From Clostridium_X cadaveris (lineage in GTDB: Bacteria; Bacillota; Clostridia; Clostridiales; Clostridiaceae), in assembly GCF_039521325.1 (NCBI RefSeq), contig NZ_BAAACD010000016.1: 64,000 bases of DNA. One strand, 5' to 3'. Positions 56,792-63,885 of this stretch are shown here, one piece after another. A model generated the notes under the pieces. It made no database searches and was not told the origin of the DNA. It worked only from the letters and a program-made list of their open reading frames with translations. Positions within the stretch are counted from its first letter, which is position 1. The number at the start of each line of letters is the position of its first letter. Position numbers and translations under genes: made by a program.

Positions 56792-56986
56792 GGTATTCCT
56801 CCAACTGAATGACTAGGATTCTCTATTACATTTCTAATCTTTCAAGTAAAAGTATCTATTATTATTTTCTTGTGCTTATAACTTCTTATTTCTCTTTTCT
56901 TTATTACTCACTTCTTAATTTCTTAACTTATAAGCATTAGTATTTATTAACTACTAAAAAAATATATTCTTAACTTATTATAATAA

Positions 56987-57027
56987 TATCGTTATAATCA
57001 AGTTATTATTTCTTAATTATAACGATA
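56987..57027 (-). terminator. Hairpin after the 27-aa peptide gene
   Basis: An 11-bp perfect inverted repeat TATCGTTATAA (56987-56997 with 57017-57027) lies 33 bases after the peptide stop. The U-tract is weak, so termination is likely but not certain. Confidence 0.55.
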
Positions 57028-57059
57028 CTATCTTTCTTAACTTATTACTTCTTTATTTA

Positions 57060-57143
57060 CTACTTCTTATTTATTGCTTCTACAGAAGTTGCTACAACTG
57101 TTAATATTGTTCCAACTACTTTGATTACTGCTATAACATCCAT
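57060..57143 (-). CDS. 27-residue hydrophobic peptide
   Basis: ATG at 57143 with AGGAGG eight bases upstream opens a 27-codon frame. The peptide begins MDVIAVIKVVGTILTVVA and ends with a polar VEAINKK tail: one short hydrophobic or amphipathic helix with a single charged face. It has the size and pattern of membrane-active peptides such as phenol-soluble modulins, leaderless bacteriocins or type I toxins, but I cannot assign it. It lies 12 bases after the 115-residue gene on the same strand. Confidence 0.6.
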   Translation of the reverse strand: MDVIAVIKVVGTILTVVATSVEAINKK

Positions 57144-57155
57144 TAATTTCTCCTC

Positions 57156-57503
57156 CTATCTTTTATAAGTGTATATATATGAATAGCTATCTAGCACGGG
57201 TATTAACTTCACTACATATTTACCTTCTTCAAGCTCTATATATACTAAAGTTTCTTTATCATAGCTTGTACCATTGCAAAGCTCTACAACTTTATTAAAT
57301 TCTTTTATCAATGTAAATTGAATATAGTTGAGCTCTTCTTGTAACCTCTTTAGGTCTATTTCCTTTTTATTATTTAATTCTATTATTAGCTCTCTTGGAT
57401 TCCATTGATTAGCAAGTCTTCCATCATAAAAATCGAAACGCATTACTCCTAGAAGTTCTTTACTGTCATAATTAAATATCTTTTCCTTACTTAATGTATT
57501 CAT
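57156..57503 (-). CDS. Hypothetical protein (115 aa)
   Basis: 115 residues, soluble, with a beta-rich start (LLGVMRFDFYDGRLANQWNP), a central helix (LKRLQEELNYIQFTLIKEFN) and an acidic strand pair at the end. AAGGAGTGG precedes the ATG. No family recognised. It belongs to the small-gene operon between DUF960 and the 27-residue peptide. Confidence 0.65.
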   Translation of the reverse strand: MNTLSKEKIFNYDSKELLGVMRFDFYDGRLANQWNPRELIIELNNKKEIDLKRLQEELNYIQFTLIKEFNKVVELCNGTSYDKETLVYIELEEGKYVVKLIPVLDSYSYIYTYKR

Positions 57504-57520
57504 TATTTACCACTCCTTAA

Positions 57521-57829
57521 TTAGTATTCTGATGGTAGAAGCATAGTTGAATATTCTACACTATCAATTACATAGATTTTAATACCATAATCTATCTGAA
57601 TATCTTCTAGCTCTATTTCATATGTGCATGAGTATTCAGGAACTTCTTGACTTTGATTTATTACAACCTTATTTCCTTCTTTTCTTATCTTGAAAACTTG
57701 TAAGTAATCTAGTTCAATATTTTCTTCATCATTCAATTTATCAATCATACTCCACATTATAATTTGTAGTATTATGTCTACTTCCTCATTTATACCTCTA
57801 GTTACATACCTATTATTTTTCTTGAACAT
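57521..57829 (-). CDS. DUF960 family protein (102 aa)
   Basis: 102 residues matching DUF960: NRYVTRGINEEVDIILQIIM, then DYLQVFKI, NQSQEVPEYSCTYEIEL and the VIDSVEYSTMLLPSEY end. Function is unknown, but DUF960 proteins are regular passengers of staphylococcal SCC elements and other Firmicute mobile elements, which strengthens the SCC-like reading of this region. Its ATG lies inside the end of the preceding 32-codon gene, so they are translationally coupled. Confidence 0.85.
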   Translation of the reverse strand: MFKKNNRYVTRGINEEVDIILQIIMWSMIDKLNDEENIELDYLQVFKIRKEGNKVVINQSQEVPEYSCTYEIELEDIQIDYGIKIYVIDSVEYSTMLLPSEY

Positions 57830-57911
57830 ATTTCTCTATCTCCTTTGCATTACAAGTTTTTATAGTCATCTTCCCATTTCTAATTACACCTACATATAAA
57901 ATTCTTTTCAT
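57813..57911 (-). CDS. Small protein overlapping DUF960 (32 aa)
   Basis: ATG at 57911 behind AGGAAAAGGG opens 32 codons (KRILYVGVIRNGKMTIKTCN, then a helical tail) and ends 17 bases inside the DUF960 gene. The overlap and the ribosome binding site for DUF960 within its last codons suggest coupled translation. No family recognised. Confidence 0.55.
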   Translation of the reverse strand: MKRILYVGVIRNGKMTIKTCNAKEIEKYVQEK

Positions 57912-57936
57912 TACCCTTTTCCTCCTAAAAATAATA

Positions 57937-57974
57937 AAAGTCTTAATCACTACATCAATAGTAATTAAGACTTT
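57937..57974 (-). terminator. Terminator after the 103-aa gene
   Basis: An 11-bp perfect stem AAAGTCTTAAT (57937-57947 with 57964-57974) overlapping the stop of the upstream gene. Confidence 0.75.
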
Positions 57975-58284
57975 ATACCTTACTTATTTCTTGTTTTATC
58001 ATTGTTATAAATTCCTCTGAAAATACTTGATTCTTTATTGATTCTTTTATTAGCTCTAATAGCTCTAGTTCAGTTACATCAAGACTTCTTGGAATATAAG
58101 TTTCATCACCTCTTCTAGTTGCTTTATATACACAGAACCTTACTTCATTTCTTTTTAATTCCTTAATATATATCTTTTCTATTGTATATGTGTATTCATC
58201 ATCTCCAACTTTTCCTTGATTCATTATCTTACAATACTTAGTTTCTTTGATTATACTCTCTTCTTTTACATTCTTCTTACTCAC
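57973..58284 (-). CDS. Hypothetical protein (103 aa)
   Basis: 103 residues starting with GTG at 58284; AGGAGG lies ten bases upstream, and an overlapping ATG runs straight into a stop. The centre (EYTYTIEKIYIKELKRNEVR) is beta-rich and the last 30 residues form helices. This simple layout is common among small proteins of Firmicute plasmids and conjugative elements; no family assigned. Confidence 0.65.
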   Translation of the reverse strand: MSKKNVKEESIIKETKYCKIMNQGKVGDDEYTYTIEKIYIKELKRNEVRFCVYKATRRGDETYIPRSLDVTELELLELIKESIKNQVFSEEFITMIKQEISKV

Positions 58285-58301
58285 ATTAAATTAACCTCCT
58301 T

Positions 58302-58640
58302 TTATTCTAGTAGGAACTTAGAAAGTTCTTCTGTTGTTATTACTACAATTGAAAAATCGCTTGAAATCAAAAATAGTGAAGAAACCCAATTAATTCCCTC
58401 ACTACATTCAATGATATCAGTATATTCTGGCACTAAATCTTGTAATTTATCTTGCTTCAATATTTCGATATCTACGATATTTTCTGCTATAAGTACATAT
58501 CCACCTAAGTCATTATCTACATGTCTATTTGCTCCATAATTATCATCTAGTATTTCTATAGTTTCACATATACTATTAATAACTTCTGTTGGATATTTTT
58601 TTAATTGTTTTAACTGTTCCTTTGAATAAACCTTCTTCAT
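58302..58640 (-). CDS. Hypothetical protein (112 aa)
   Basis: 112 residues with KEQLKQLKKYPTEVINSICE, then ETIEILDDNYGANRHVDNDL and GGYVLIAENIVDI. The D-x-x-YG-x-x-R plus GGYVLI pattern recurs in small proteins of Firmicute mobile elements whose function I do not know. It is the first gene after the restriction enzyme and is separated from it by a terminator. Confidence 0.65.
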   Translation of the reverse strand: MKKVYSKEQLKQLKKYPTEVINSICETIEILDDNYGANRHVDNDLGGYVLIAENIVDIEILKQDKLQDLVPEYTDIIECSEGINWVSSLFLISSDFSIVVITTEELSKFLLE

Positions 58641-58666
58641 TATATATTTCTCCCTTCTTAATACAA

Positions 58667-58705
58667 AAAGGTTCTTACATGCTTTTAATACACATAAGAA
58701 CCTTT
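58667..58705 (-). terminator. Terminator of the restriction endonuclease gene
   Basis: An 11-bp perfect stem AAAGGTTCTTA (58667-58677 with 58695-58705), 32 bases after the stop at 58737. Confidence 0.82.
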
Positions 58706-58736
58706 ATTATTTTTATAATATATATTTATATTATGC

Positions 58737-60500
58737 TTAATACCTTATTGTAAACTCTGAATTATTAAACATATCTCTTTCTAATTCCTCAACAGTCATT
58801 TCTCCTGACTTTATTTTTTCAGCTCCAAGCAATAAATTTACCACATTAACAGCCGCACCATTAACTCCAGTACTCATACTTAATCTTCTTAATTGTTCTT
58901 CAAACTTACCCTTAAACGAACCAGATATAAATACAAAATAATATTTTTGAACCTCTTCTGAAAAGTTTTCCCACCATTTATTAGGATTTATTTGCTCGTC
59001 TCTGTTAGAATTTTCTCTTACATACCTTTCCATCTCATCTGCTTGACTTATAGGCAAACTATATCCTTCCGAATATGCCTTAGTATCTACAATAATCCCA
59101 AAATTATCCTCTAAAGTCGTAGAATATACTATACCATCAGGTTTTCTACTTCCCCCGAGATGTCTACCCTTAAATCCATATTCATTAACTAATAATTCCA
59201 ACACTTTCATTTCAAATAGTCTATTTTGCTTACTATCAAATGCTAAGTCTATTAATGATAGGTAATCATGAGAAATATTAGTTATTTGCTCTCTTAGCTC
59301 ATCTTTCAACAAACTAATTTTGCTCTTTATCTCTTCTGCATCTCCTAACTTAGGTATAATAAAATCATTAATGGTATCATACATCTTATAACCTTTAGTC
59401 TCACTCTTAATATTTATCCCTGTATTAATTAATCCATTAATATCGTCTTTAATAGTACTAATAGATTCATTAATATTAGCTAATTTTAACTTATCTTTTA
59501 TATTCTCTAAAGTTAATACTTTACTAGTTTCAATTAATATTTTTAAAATATACGACCTTCTAGTTCTTATATAATTTTTGTCTATCCCTTTTGTAGCAAA
59601 CATTTCCCAAAAAACATTTTTCGAAACTCTAGCTACTTTATTTATTCCTAATAATCTTCTAACTGCTTTTAGACCCTTATCTGTAATCATATAAGCATGT
59701 CCTATCGTTTCACTATACATTTCTCCACCAAAATTTACAGTAACTAACTTAGGTCTTTGTACCAATAACCCTAGTTTCACTAGCCACCCTGAAATCATCC
59801 TAGCATATTTGTCTGATGACCCATCCCAATCAGTTTTAATTTTATTTTTTTCCTTTGGGTCATCAGTAGTAGCTAATGTCATAATTAGTACATTTAATGG
59901 TAAGCTTGTAAATCCTGCTTCTCCAGTAAAACCCAATTTCTTACCTATCTCATATTTTGTTAAGTGCTCTCCATTAGAAAGTAATGTTAAAACTCTTGCT
60001 ACTGGTGGATATGATAACATCGCTTCTTCTAAAATTATGTTTTCTTCTTGACTACCATCTTCACTTTGTACATATCTTTTCCCTAGCTCTGATATCTCAA
60101 ATGTATCTGTATCATAGTTATATTTAATAAACCCTAATGCATGTGCCCATCTAACAAAATTATCTGATGACCAATCATCTATAAACTCCTTTCTTTGACC
60201 CTTTACAGTTGCTTGTACTATTGCATTACATCGTGCAGAACTTCTTGGCGTAAAGGATGTGCCAACTAACTTGTAATACTCTATCTTTAAAGGATTTACG
60301 CTTAATGCATTTATTAACTCCTTTTGACCATCTCTTTCTTCTACTAATTTCTTTATTCTCTTATCTCTTAACTCGATATGTATCTTTGATGTGTTATCAA
60401 AAATGGAGACAACTTTTTTTAAACTTTCAAAATTACTTGGATTTTGAACCCAGCCAAAAGTTCTAATAGTTTTATTATTTACATCTATTATCTTAATCAT
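58737..60500 (-). CDS. Type IIS restriction endonuclease, FokI-like
   Basis: 587 residues, collinear with FokI along its length: RTFGWVQNP near residue 12, NWSSD/DWSSD and RWAHALGFI in the recognition region, GFTSLP and GSSDKYARM in the second subdomain, then the C-terminal nuclease with RKPDG (Asp455), VDTK (Asp472, Lys474) and QADEMERYV (dimer interface). All catalytic residues of the PD-(D/E)XK site are present. FokI recognises GGATG and cuts 9/13 bases away; a shared specificity is likely but several recognition-domain positions differ. It follows the methyltransferase gene. Confidence 0.95.
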   Translation of the reverse strand: MIKIIDVNNKTIRTFGWVQNPSNFESLKKVVSIFDNTSKIHIELRDKRIKKLVEERDGQKELINALSVNPLKIEYYKLVGTSFTPRSSARCNAIVQATVKGQRKEFIDDWSSDNFVRWAHALGFIKYNYDTDTFEISELGKRYVQSEDGSQEENIILEEAMLSYPPVARVLTLLSNGEHLTKYEIGKKLGFTGEAGFTSLPLNVLIMTLATTDDPKEKNKIKTDWDGSSDKYARMISGWLVKLGLLVQRPKLVTVNFGGEMYSETIGHAYMITDKGLKAVRRLLGINKVARVSKNVFWEMFATKGIDKNYIRTRRSYILKILIETSKVLTLENIKDKLKLANINESISTIKDDINGLINTGINIKSETKGYKMYDTINDFIIPKLGDAEEIKSKISLLKDELREQITNISHDYLSLIDLAFDSKQNRLFEMKVLELLVNEYGFKGRHLGGSRKPDGIVYSTTLEDNFGIIVDTKAYSEGYSLPISQADEMERYVRENSNRDEQINPNKWWENFSEEVQKYYFVFISGSFKGKFEEQLRRLSMSTGVNGAAVNVVNLLLGAEKIKSGEMTVEELERDMFNNSEFTIRY

Positions 60501-60556
60501 ATATATTCCTCCATAAATTCATATATATATATTTTATCATATATATAAAAAAAAAG

Positions 60557-60582
60557 AAGAATATACTATTTTGTATATTCTT
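60557..60582 (-). terminator. Hairpin between methyltransferase and endonuclease genes
   Basis: A 10-bp perfect stem AAGAATATAC (60557-60566 with 60573-60582) with a run of nine T on the minus strand overlaps the methyltransferase stop. It should lower read-through into the endonuclease gene, keeping methylation ahead of cleavage. Confidence 0.85.
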
Positions 60583-62542
60583 AGTAATTAGTTATCAATA
60601 CCTCTTCACTTTTTCCTTTTTTTGTATTATAACTTGAATTAGAGTAATCATGATTAAGATTATTAATATTATATTTTTTACTCCACTCTTTTAATATATT
60701 ATTGCTCTTCCCTTTATGCTCTAATACATTTGATAAAGCAAACTTAATCCCTTTCTCATTAGCTTTATCCAGATATTCTAACAACATAACTTCTTCATTT
60801 TCAGTCCAATTTTTAAAACCTCTATTTCCGTCATTATATGAGCCTGTAGTAATCAAATATGGAGGGTCACAATAAATAAAGCTATTTTTATCTAAGTTAT
60901 CAAATGATACATCAATAAAATCATTGCATGTAAAACTTATATTCTTACTATGCATACTCTTTAAAAATTCAATTAAGTTCCCTTTAAGAACCGATGAAAA
61001 TTGACTTCTATTTCTTCCAAATGGATTATTGTATTCAAAATTTTTATTAAATCTAAATTGGTAATTAAAGGAGTAACATACTAAAGTATATAAATCTAAT
61101 GGCATTTTTGTTTTATTATAATACTCTCTAAATGCCTTAAATCCATCTTCATTTTCCTTTGTTAATTTAAACTCTTTTATTCTATTCTCAATATAATTTA
61201 ATATATATTCATCAGTATTATTTTTAAATTCATTAAATAATTCTATCACAAAATTATTATAATCGTTGCATATTATATTTTTTGCCTCAACATTAATTCC
61301 TACATTGCATCCTCCTGCAAATAAGTCTACAAATGTTTCTATTTTTTTAGGAAACATAGGTATTATCTGATTTAGTAACTTATACTTACCACCAATGTAG
61401 TTTAAAGGACTTTTTATATATTTTTTCTTTTGTTTTCCTTTATATTTGTTTACGTTACATTTGCATATTTCATTTTTTTTACTTTTATCTTCTTGTACAC
61501 TATCACTTTGCTTTCTGATATAAAAAATCAACTCATATAATTCTATAATTTTTTGCTCATGTTTACTCTTATATTTTCTATATGGTATCTTATACAATTT
61601 AAATGTCTCTTCAACCCCGTACTTTTTCAATATTTGTTCTATTTCATCAGAAGACATTAAGCCATCTGTACTATAACTAACGATTATATGTTTAAAATTA
61701 GAATCTTTGATTAGTGACTCAAAAGAATCTTTTACTTGCTTTTTGTTACAATATTTAGACTTTTGATTTTCATAATTTCTTAAACCAGTTACTCCATATA
61801 GCTCTGGATAATCATATTTAGCTATAGTCTCCAAAACATGATAGTTAGGTACATATTGTCTTGAGTTGTACGGTGGGTCTAAATATAAAATATCCCCTTT
61901 AATTTTTTTTATTAATTCATTAGCATCTTCATTAAAGCATCTATTCTCTCTCTCATTGTCTATTACCTCTAATTTTTTTAACTCAATCTTATTTAAAGCT
62001 CTTTTATCCCATTTCTTTAAATATGCTCCATAAGTCCCTGATATATTTGATACATATGGTATTCCTTCAAGTAAACAAGCTAATAAATATGCATATTCAT
62101 TAAAATCTATAATATTATCTCTTTTCCACTCATCTAGCTTAACTCTTATAAAATCTATCCTATTAGCATTTTCTTTGGTTATATACATTCTATTAGATTT
62201 ATTGCTAGGTGCGTAATGATTACTTGCAAAATATACTCTATCATTAAAATTAATATCGCTAATATCAAATGTTTCTAAATAATTTATAGGGTCATCTATG
62301 CCAATACTTTTTAATTTAATAAATTCAGGAATTTTATTATTCTCTACTGTTGCTTTCTGTAATATATAAGAAAAATACATCAAATCGTTAGAGTATACTT
62401 GATAATATTCCTTGAAATATCTAGCTACAGTTCCTGTTCCTGAAAAAATATCGCAAAAAGTGTTAGCTTTATCACTAACATTCTCGTCTATTACTTCTTT
62501 TATCTTATCTAACAATAAGACTTTACTTCCTATATATCTCAT
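60581..62542 (-). CDS. Two-domain adenine methyltransferase, M.FokI-like
   Basis: 653 residues from the ATG at 62542, where GAGGAG lies upstream and relatives begin MR-x-IGSK; the frame opens at 62578. Two Dam-like N6-adenine methylase domains are fused. Domain 1 has FSGTG at 33-37 and DPPY at 222-225; domain 2 has DLFAGG at 406-411 and DPPY at 559-562. M.FokI has the same layout, each half methylating one strand of the asymmetric site. Both halves look intact, so the host is protected from the downstream enzyme. Confidence 0.95.
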   Translation of the reverse strand: MRYIGSKVLLLDKIKEVIDENVSDKANTFCDIFSGTGTVARYFKEYYQVYSNDLMYFSYILQKATVENNKIPEFIKLKSIGIDDPINYLETFDISDINFNDRVYFASNHYAPSNKSNRMYITKENANRIDFIRVKLDEWKRDNIIDFNEYAYLLACLLEGIPYVSNISGTYGAYLKKWDKRALNKIELKKLEVIDNERENRCFNEDANELIKKIKGDILYLDPPYNSRQYVPNYHVLETIAKYDYPELYGVTGLRNYENQKSKYCNKKQVKDSFESLIKDSNFKHIIVSYSTDGLMSSDEIEQILKKYGVEETFKLYKIPYRKYKSKHEQKIIELYELIFYIRKQSDSVQEDKSKKNEICKCNVNKYKGKQKKKYIKSPLNYIGGKYKLLNQIIPMFPKKIETFVDLFAGGCNVGINVEAKNIICNDYNNFVIELFNEFKNNTDEYILNYIENRIKEFKLTKENEDGFKAFREYYNKTKMPLDLYTLVCYSFNYQFRFNKNFEYNNPFGRNRSQFSSVLKGNLIEFLKSMHSKNISFTCNDFIDVSFDNLDKNSFIYCDPPYLITTGSYNDGNRGFKNWTENEEVMLLEYLDKANEKGIKFALSNVLEHKGKSNNILKEWSKKYNINNLNHDYSNSSYNTKKGKSEEVLITNY

Positions 62543-62650
62543 ATCTTCTATCTCCTCATTTCTTACATCCCTAAACATCCATTTAATATTACTATATTTA
62601 TATTAAAAATTCAATAGATTTAATAAACTATTACTTTTTAATATAAAAAA

Positions 62651-62680
62651 GGCTACTATCAAAATGCTTTCATAGTAACC
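62651..62680 (-). terminator. Terminator of rlmH supplied by the element
   Basis: A 9-bp stem with one mismatch (62651-62659 with 62672-62680), followed by TTTTTT on the minus strand, lies 37 bases after the rlmH stop and inside the element. It separates rlmH transcription from the methyltransferase promoter region. Confidence 0.72.
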
Positions 62681-62711
62681 ACTAAATTCATTATCCAATT
62701 TTAGTAAAAAC

Positions 62712-62737
62712 CTCATTTATTTATGATACGGTTCTCC
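62712..62737. repeat. Right attachment site within the rlmH 3' end
   Basis: A 26-bp sequence identical to 46915-46940. Read on the minus strand it covers the last codons of rlmH (Gly-Glu-Pro-Tyr-His-Lys-stop) and the next five bases, so integration leaves the gene product unchanged. Confidence 0.92.
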
Positions 62738-63196
62738 CTTAATTATCCTAAATCCTCTATATATCTGTTCTAGAAGCATAACTCTGAATAGTTGGTGTGG
62801 AAATGTCATTTTTGAGAAACATAATTTATAGCTTGCTCTATTTAAAACATCTTGTGAAAGTCCAAGGCTTCCTCCTATAATAAATACTAGATTTGAGTTA
62901 CCTTGTATGCCACAGTTATCTATGAAATATGAAAATTCCTCTGAGGAAAGTGTCTTTCCTTTTAGATCCATAGCTATTACATAGGCATTATCTTTGATTT
63001 TTGATAGGATTTGGGCCCCTTCCTTTTCTTTAATTTGAAGTTCTTCCTTTTCTGAAGCATTATCTGGTGTTTTTTCATCTGCCACTTCTATAACTTCAAG
63101 TTTGCAGTATTTGCTTAATCTTTTTGAGTACTCATCTATAGCATCTCTTAAGAATTTTTCTTTTATTTTTCCTACTGTTATAAGGGTTATATTCAT
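62717..63196 (-). CDS. rlmH: 23S rRNA pseudouridine-1915 N3-methyltransferase
   Basis: 159 residues, the normal family length, methylating pseudouridine 1915 in helix 69 of 23S rRNA. It is a SPOUT enzyme with the knot region VFIIGGSLGLSQDVL and KMTFPHQLFRVMLLEQIYRG, ending GEPYHK. AAGGAG precedes the ATG. The last codons form the att site of the inserted element, as orfX does for SCC elements in staphylococci; the coding sequence is intact. Confidence 0.98.
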   Translation of the reverse strand: MNITLITVGKIKEKFLRDAIDEYSKRLSKYCKLEVIEVADEKTPDNASEKEELQIKEKEGAQILSKIKDNAYVIAMDLKGKTLSSEEFSYFIDNCGIQGNSNLVFIIGGSLGLSQDVLNRASYKLCFSKMTFPHQLFRVMLLEQIYRGFRIIKGEPYHK

Positions 63197-63232
63197 TCTT
63201 CATTCTCCTTGATGATTTTTATATAAAACTAA

Positions 63233-63256
63233 AGGTCTTACTTTTCAGTAAGACCT
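63233..63256 (-). terminator. Terminator between the SEC-C gene and rlmH
   Basis: A 10-bp perfect stem AGGTCTTACT (63233-63242 with 63247-63256) just after the SEC-C stop; only a short T-run follows. Confidence 0.7.
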
Positions 63257-63267
63257 ATCATATCATA

Positions 63268-63771
63268 TTAAGCGTTTTTGCCACAGCACTTTTTGTACTT
63301 TTTGCCACTGCCGCAAGGACATGGGTCATTTCTTCCAACTTTGTTTTCGTTAACTATAGTCTTAGAAGATCTCCATGATTTCTGAATTTCTTTTCTTTTC
63401 TCGTCTGAGAATATTCCATCCCATTGTGGAAGTTCATATAAGTAATCAGCTTTTGCGTCTAACATATTGAAATATAGCTTTTCTAAATCTATATTTAGTT
63501 CTAAAGTTGTATCTGCTTCAACTTCTTCTAAATCTAAAGGAGTAACTAAGCTATCATTGATTCCATCAACAAATCCCATAACAAACTCATTAGTAGCTCC
63601 GAATTCTTTTGCTAAATCAGCTATAGTTGTTTTTACAACTTCTCCATGATTAGCTAAAATTTTTGTATATATTCTTTCTTCTATATTGCTATACTCATTC
63701 CAAAAAGCTTGTTCTCCCTTTGTTTTAACATAGTCAACAACCATGTCGGTCCATTGTGCATACAAACTCAT
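63268..63771 (-). CDS. SEC-C zinc-motif protein (167 aa)
   Basis: 167 residues from the ATG at 63771 (GGGAG upstream; an ATG at 63780 is too close). A helical domain (MSLYAQWTDMVVDYVKTKG and onward) is followed by a SEC-C zinc motif, CPCGSGKKYKKCCG. The C-terminal tail is identical over 17 residues to that of the protein at 26755. The role of this family is not established; it lies just upstream of rlmH on the same strand. Confidence 0.85.
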   Translation of the reverse strand: MSLYAQWTDMVVDYVKTKGEQAFWNEYSNIEERIYTKILANHGEVVKTTIADLAKEFGATNEFVMGFVDGINDSLVTPLDLEEVEADTTLELNIDLEKLYFNMLDAKADYLYELPQWDGIFSDEKRKEIQKSWRSSKTIVNENKVGRNDPCPCGSGKKYKKCCGKNA

Positions 63772-63885
63772 CTTATTCATTCTCCCTTTTTATTAAATTA
63801 TTGTATATTTATTATTCTTATATTATAAATAAATATGGAATAATTTCAATACATTAGTATCTCATTTTTTTATCTATTGATTATT

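Larger units (their letters stand above)
55637..56986. other. Long non-coding region, purine-biased and stop-rich on the minus strand
   Basis: About 1.35 kb without a convincing gene. From 55780 to 56340 the minus strand is almost wholly A, G and T, with very little C and stop codons every few codons in all frames. A G-rich tract (56390-56403) and a less A+T-rich block (56400-56810) follow. The region is flanked by imperfect 60-bp direct repeats and bounded by hairpins at 55601 and 56987. It may be a long RNA, a replication or transfer site, or decayed DNA. Confidence 0.55.
46915..62737 (-). mobile_element. SCC-like integrative element inserted in rlmH (15.8 kb)
   Basis: The element lies between two perfect 26-bp direct repeats, one of which is the functional 3' end of rlmH. 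Staphylococcal SCC elements use the same gene and core (TATCATAA of the Tyr-His-Lys-stop codons). It carries a large serine recombinase of the integrase type, a FokI-like restriction-modification pair, DUF960 and DUF2188 proteins, a Mor-type activator and about fifteen unknown small genes, all on the minus strand. No ccrA/ccrB, cch helicase, mec, structural phage or conjugation gene is seen. Recombinase and activator genes each contain one nonsense codon. Confidence 0.88.

Noticed and set aside
46915..62737. Interpretation as a prophage because of the Mor-type gene and serine integrase
   Set aside because: No capsid, terminase, portal, tail, holin or replication genes are present; the site, DUF960 and restriction cargo fit an SCC-like element better.
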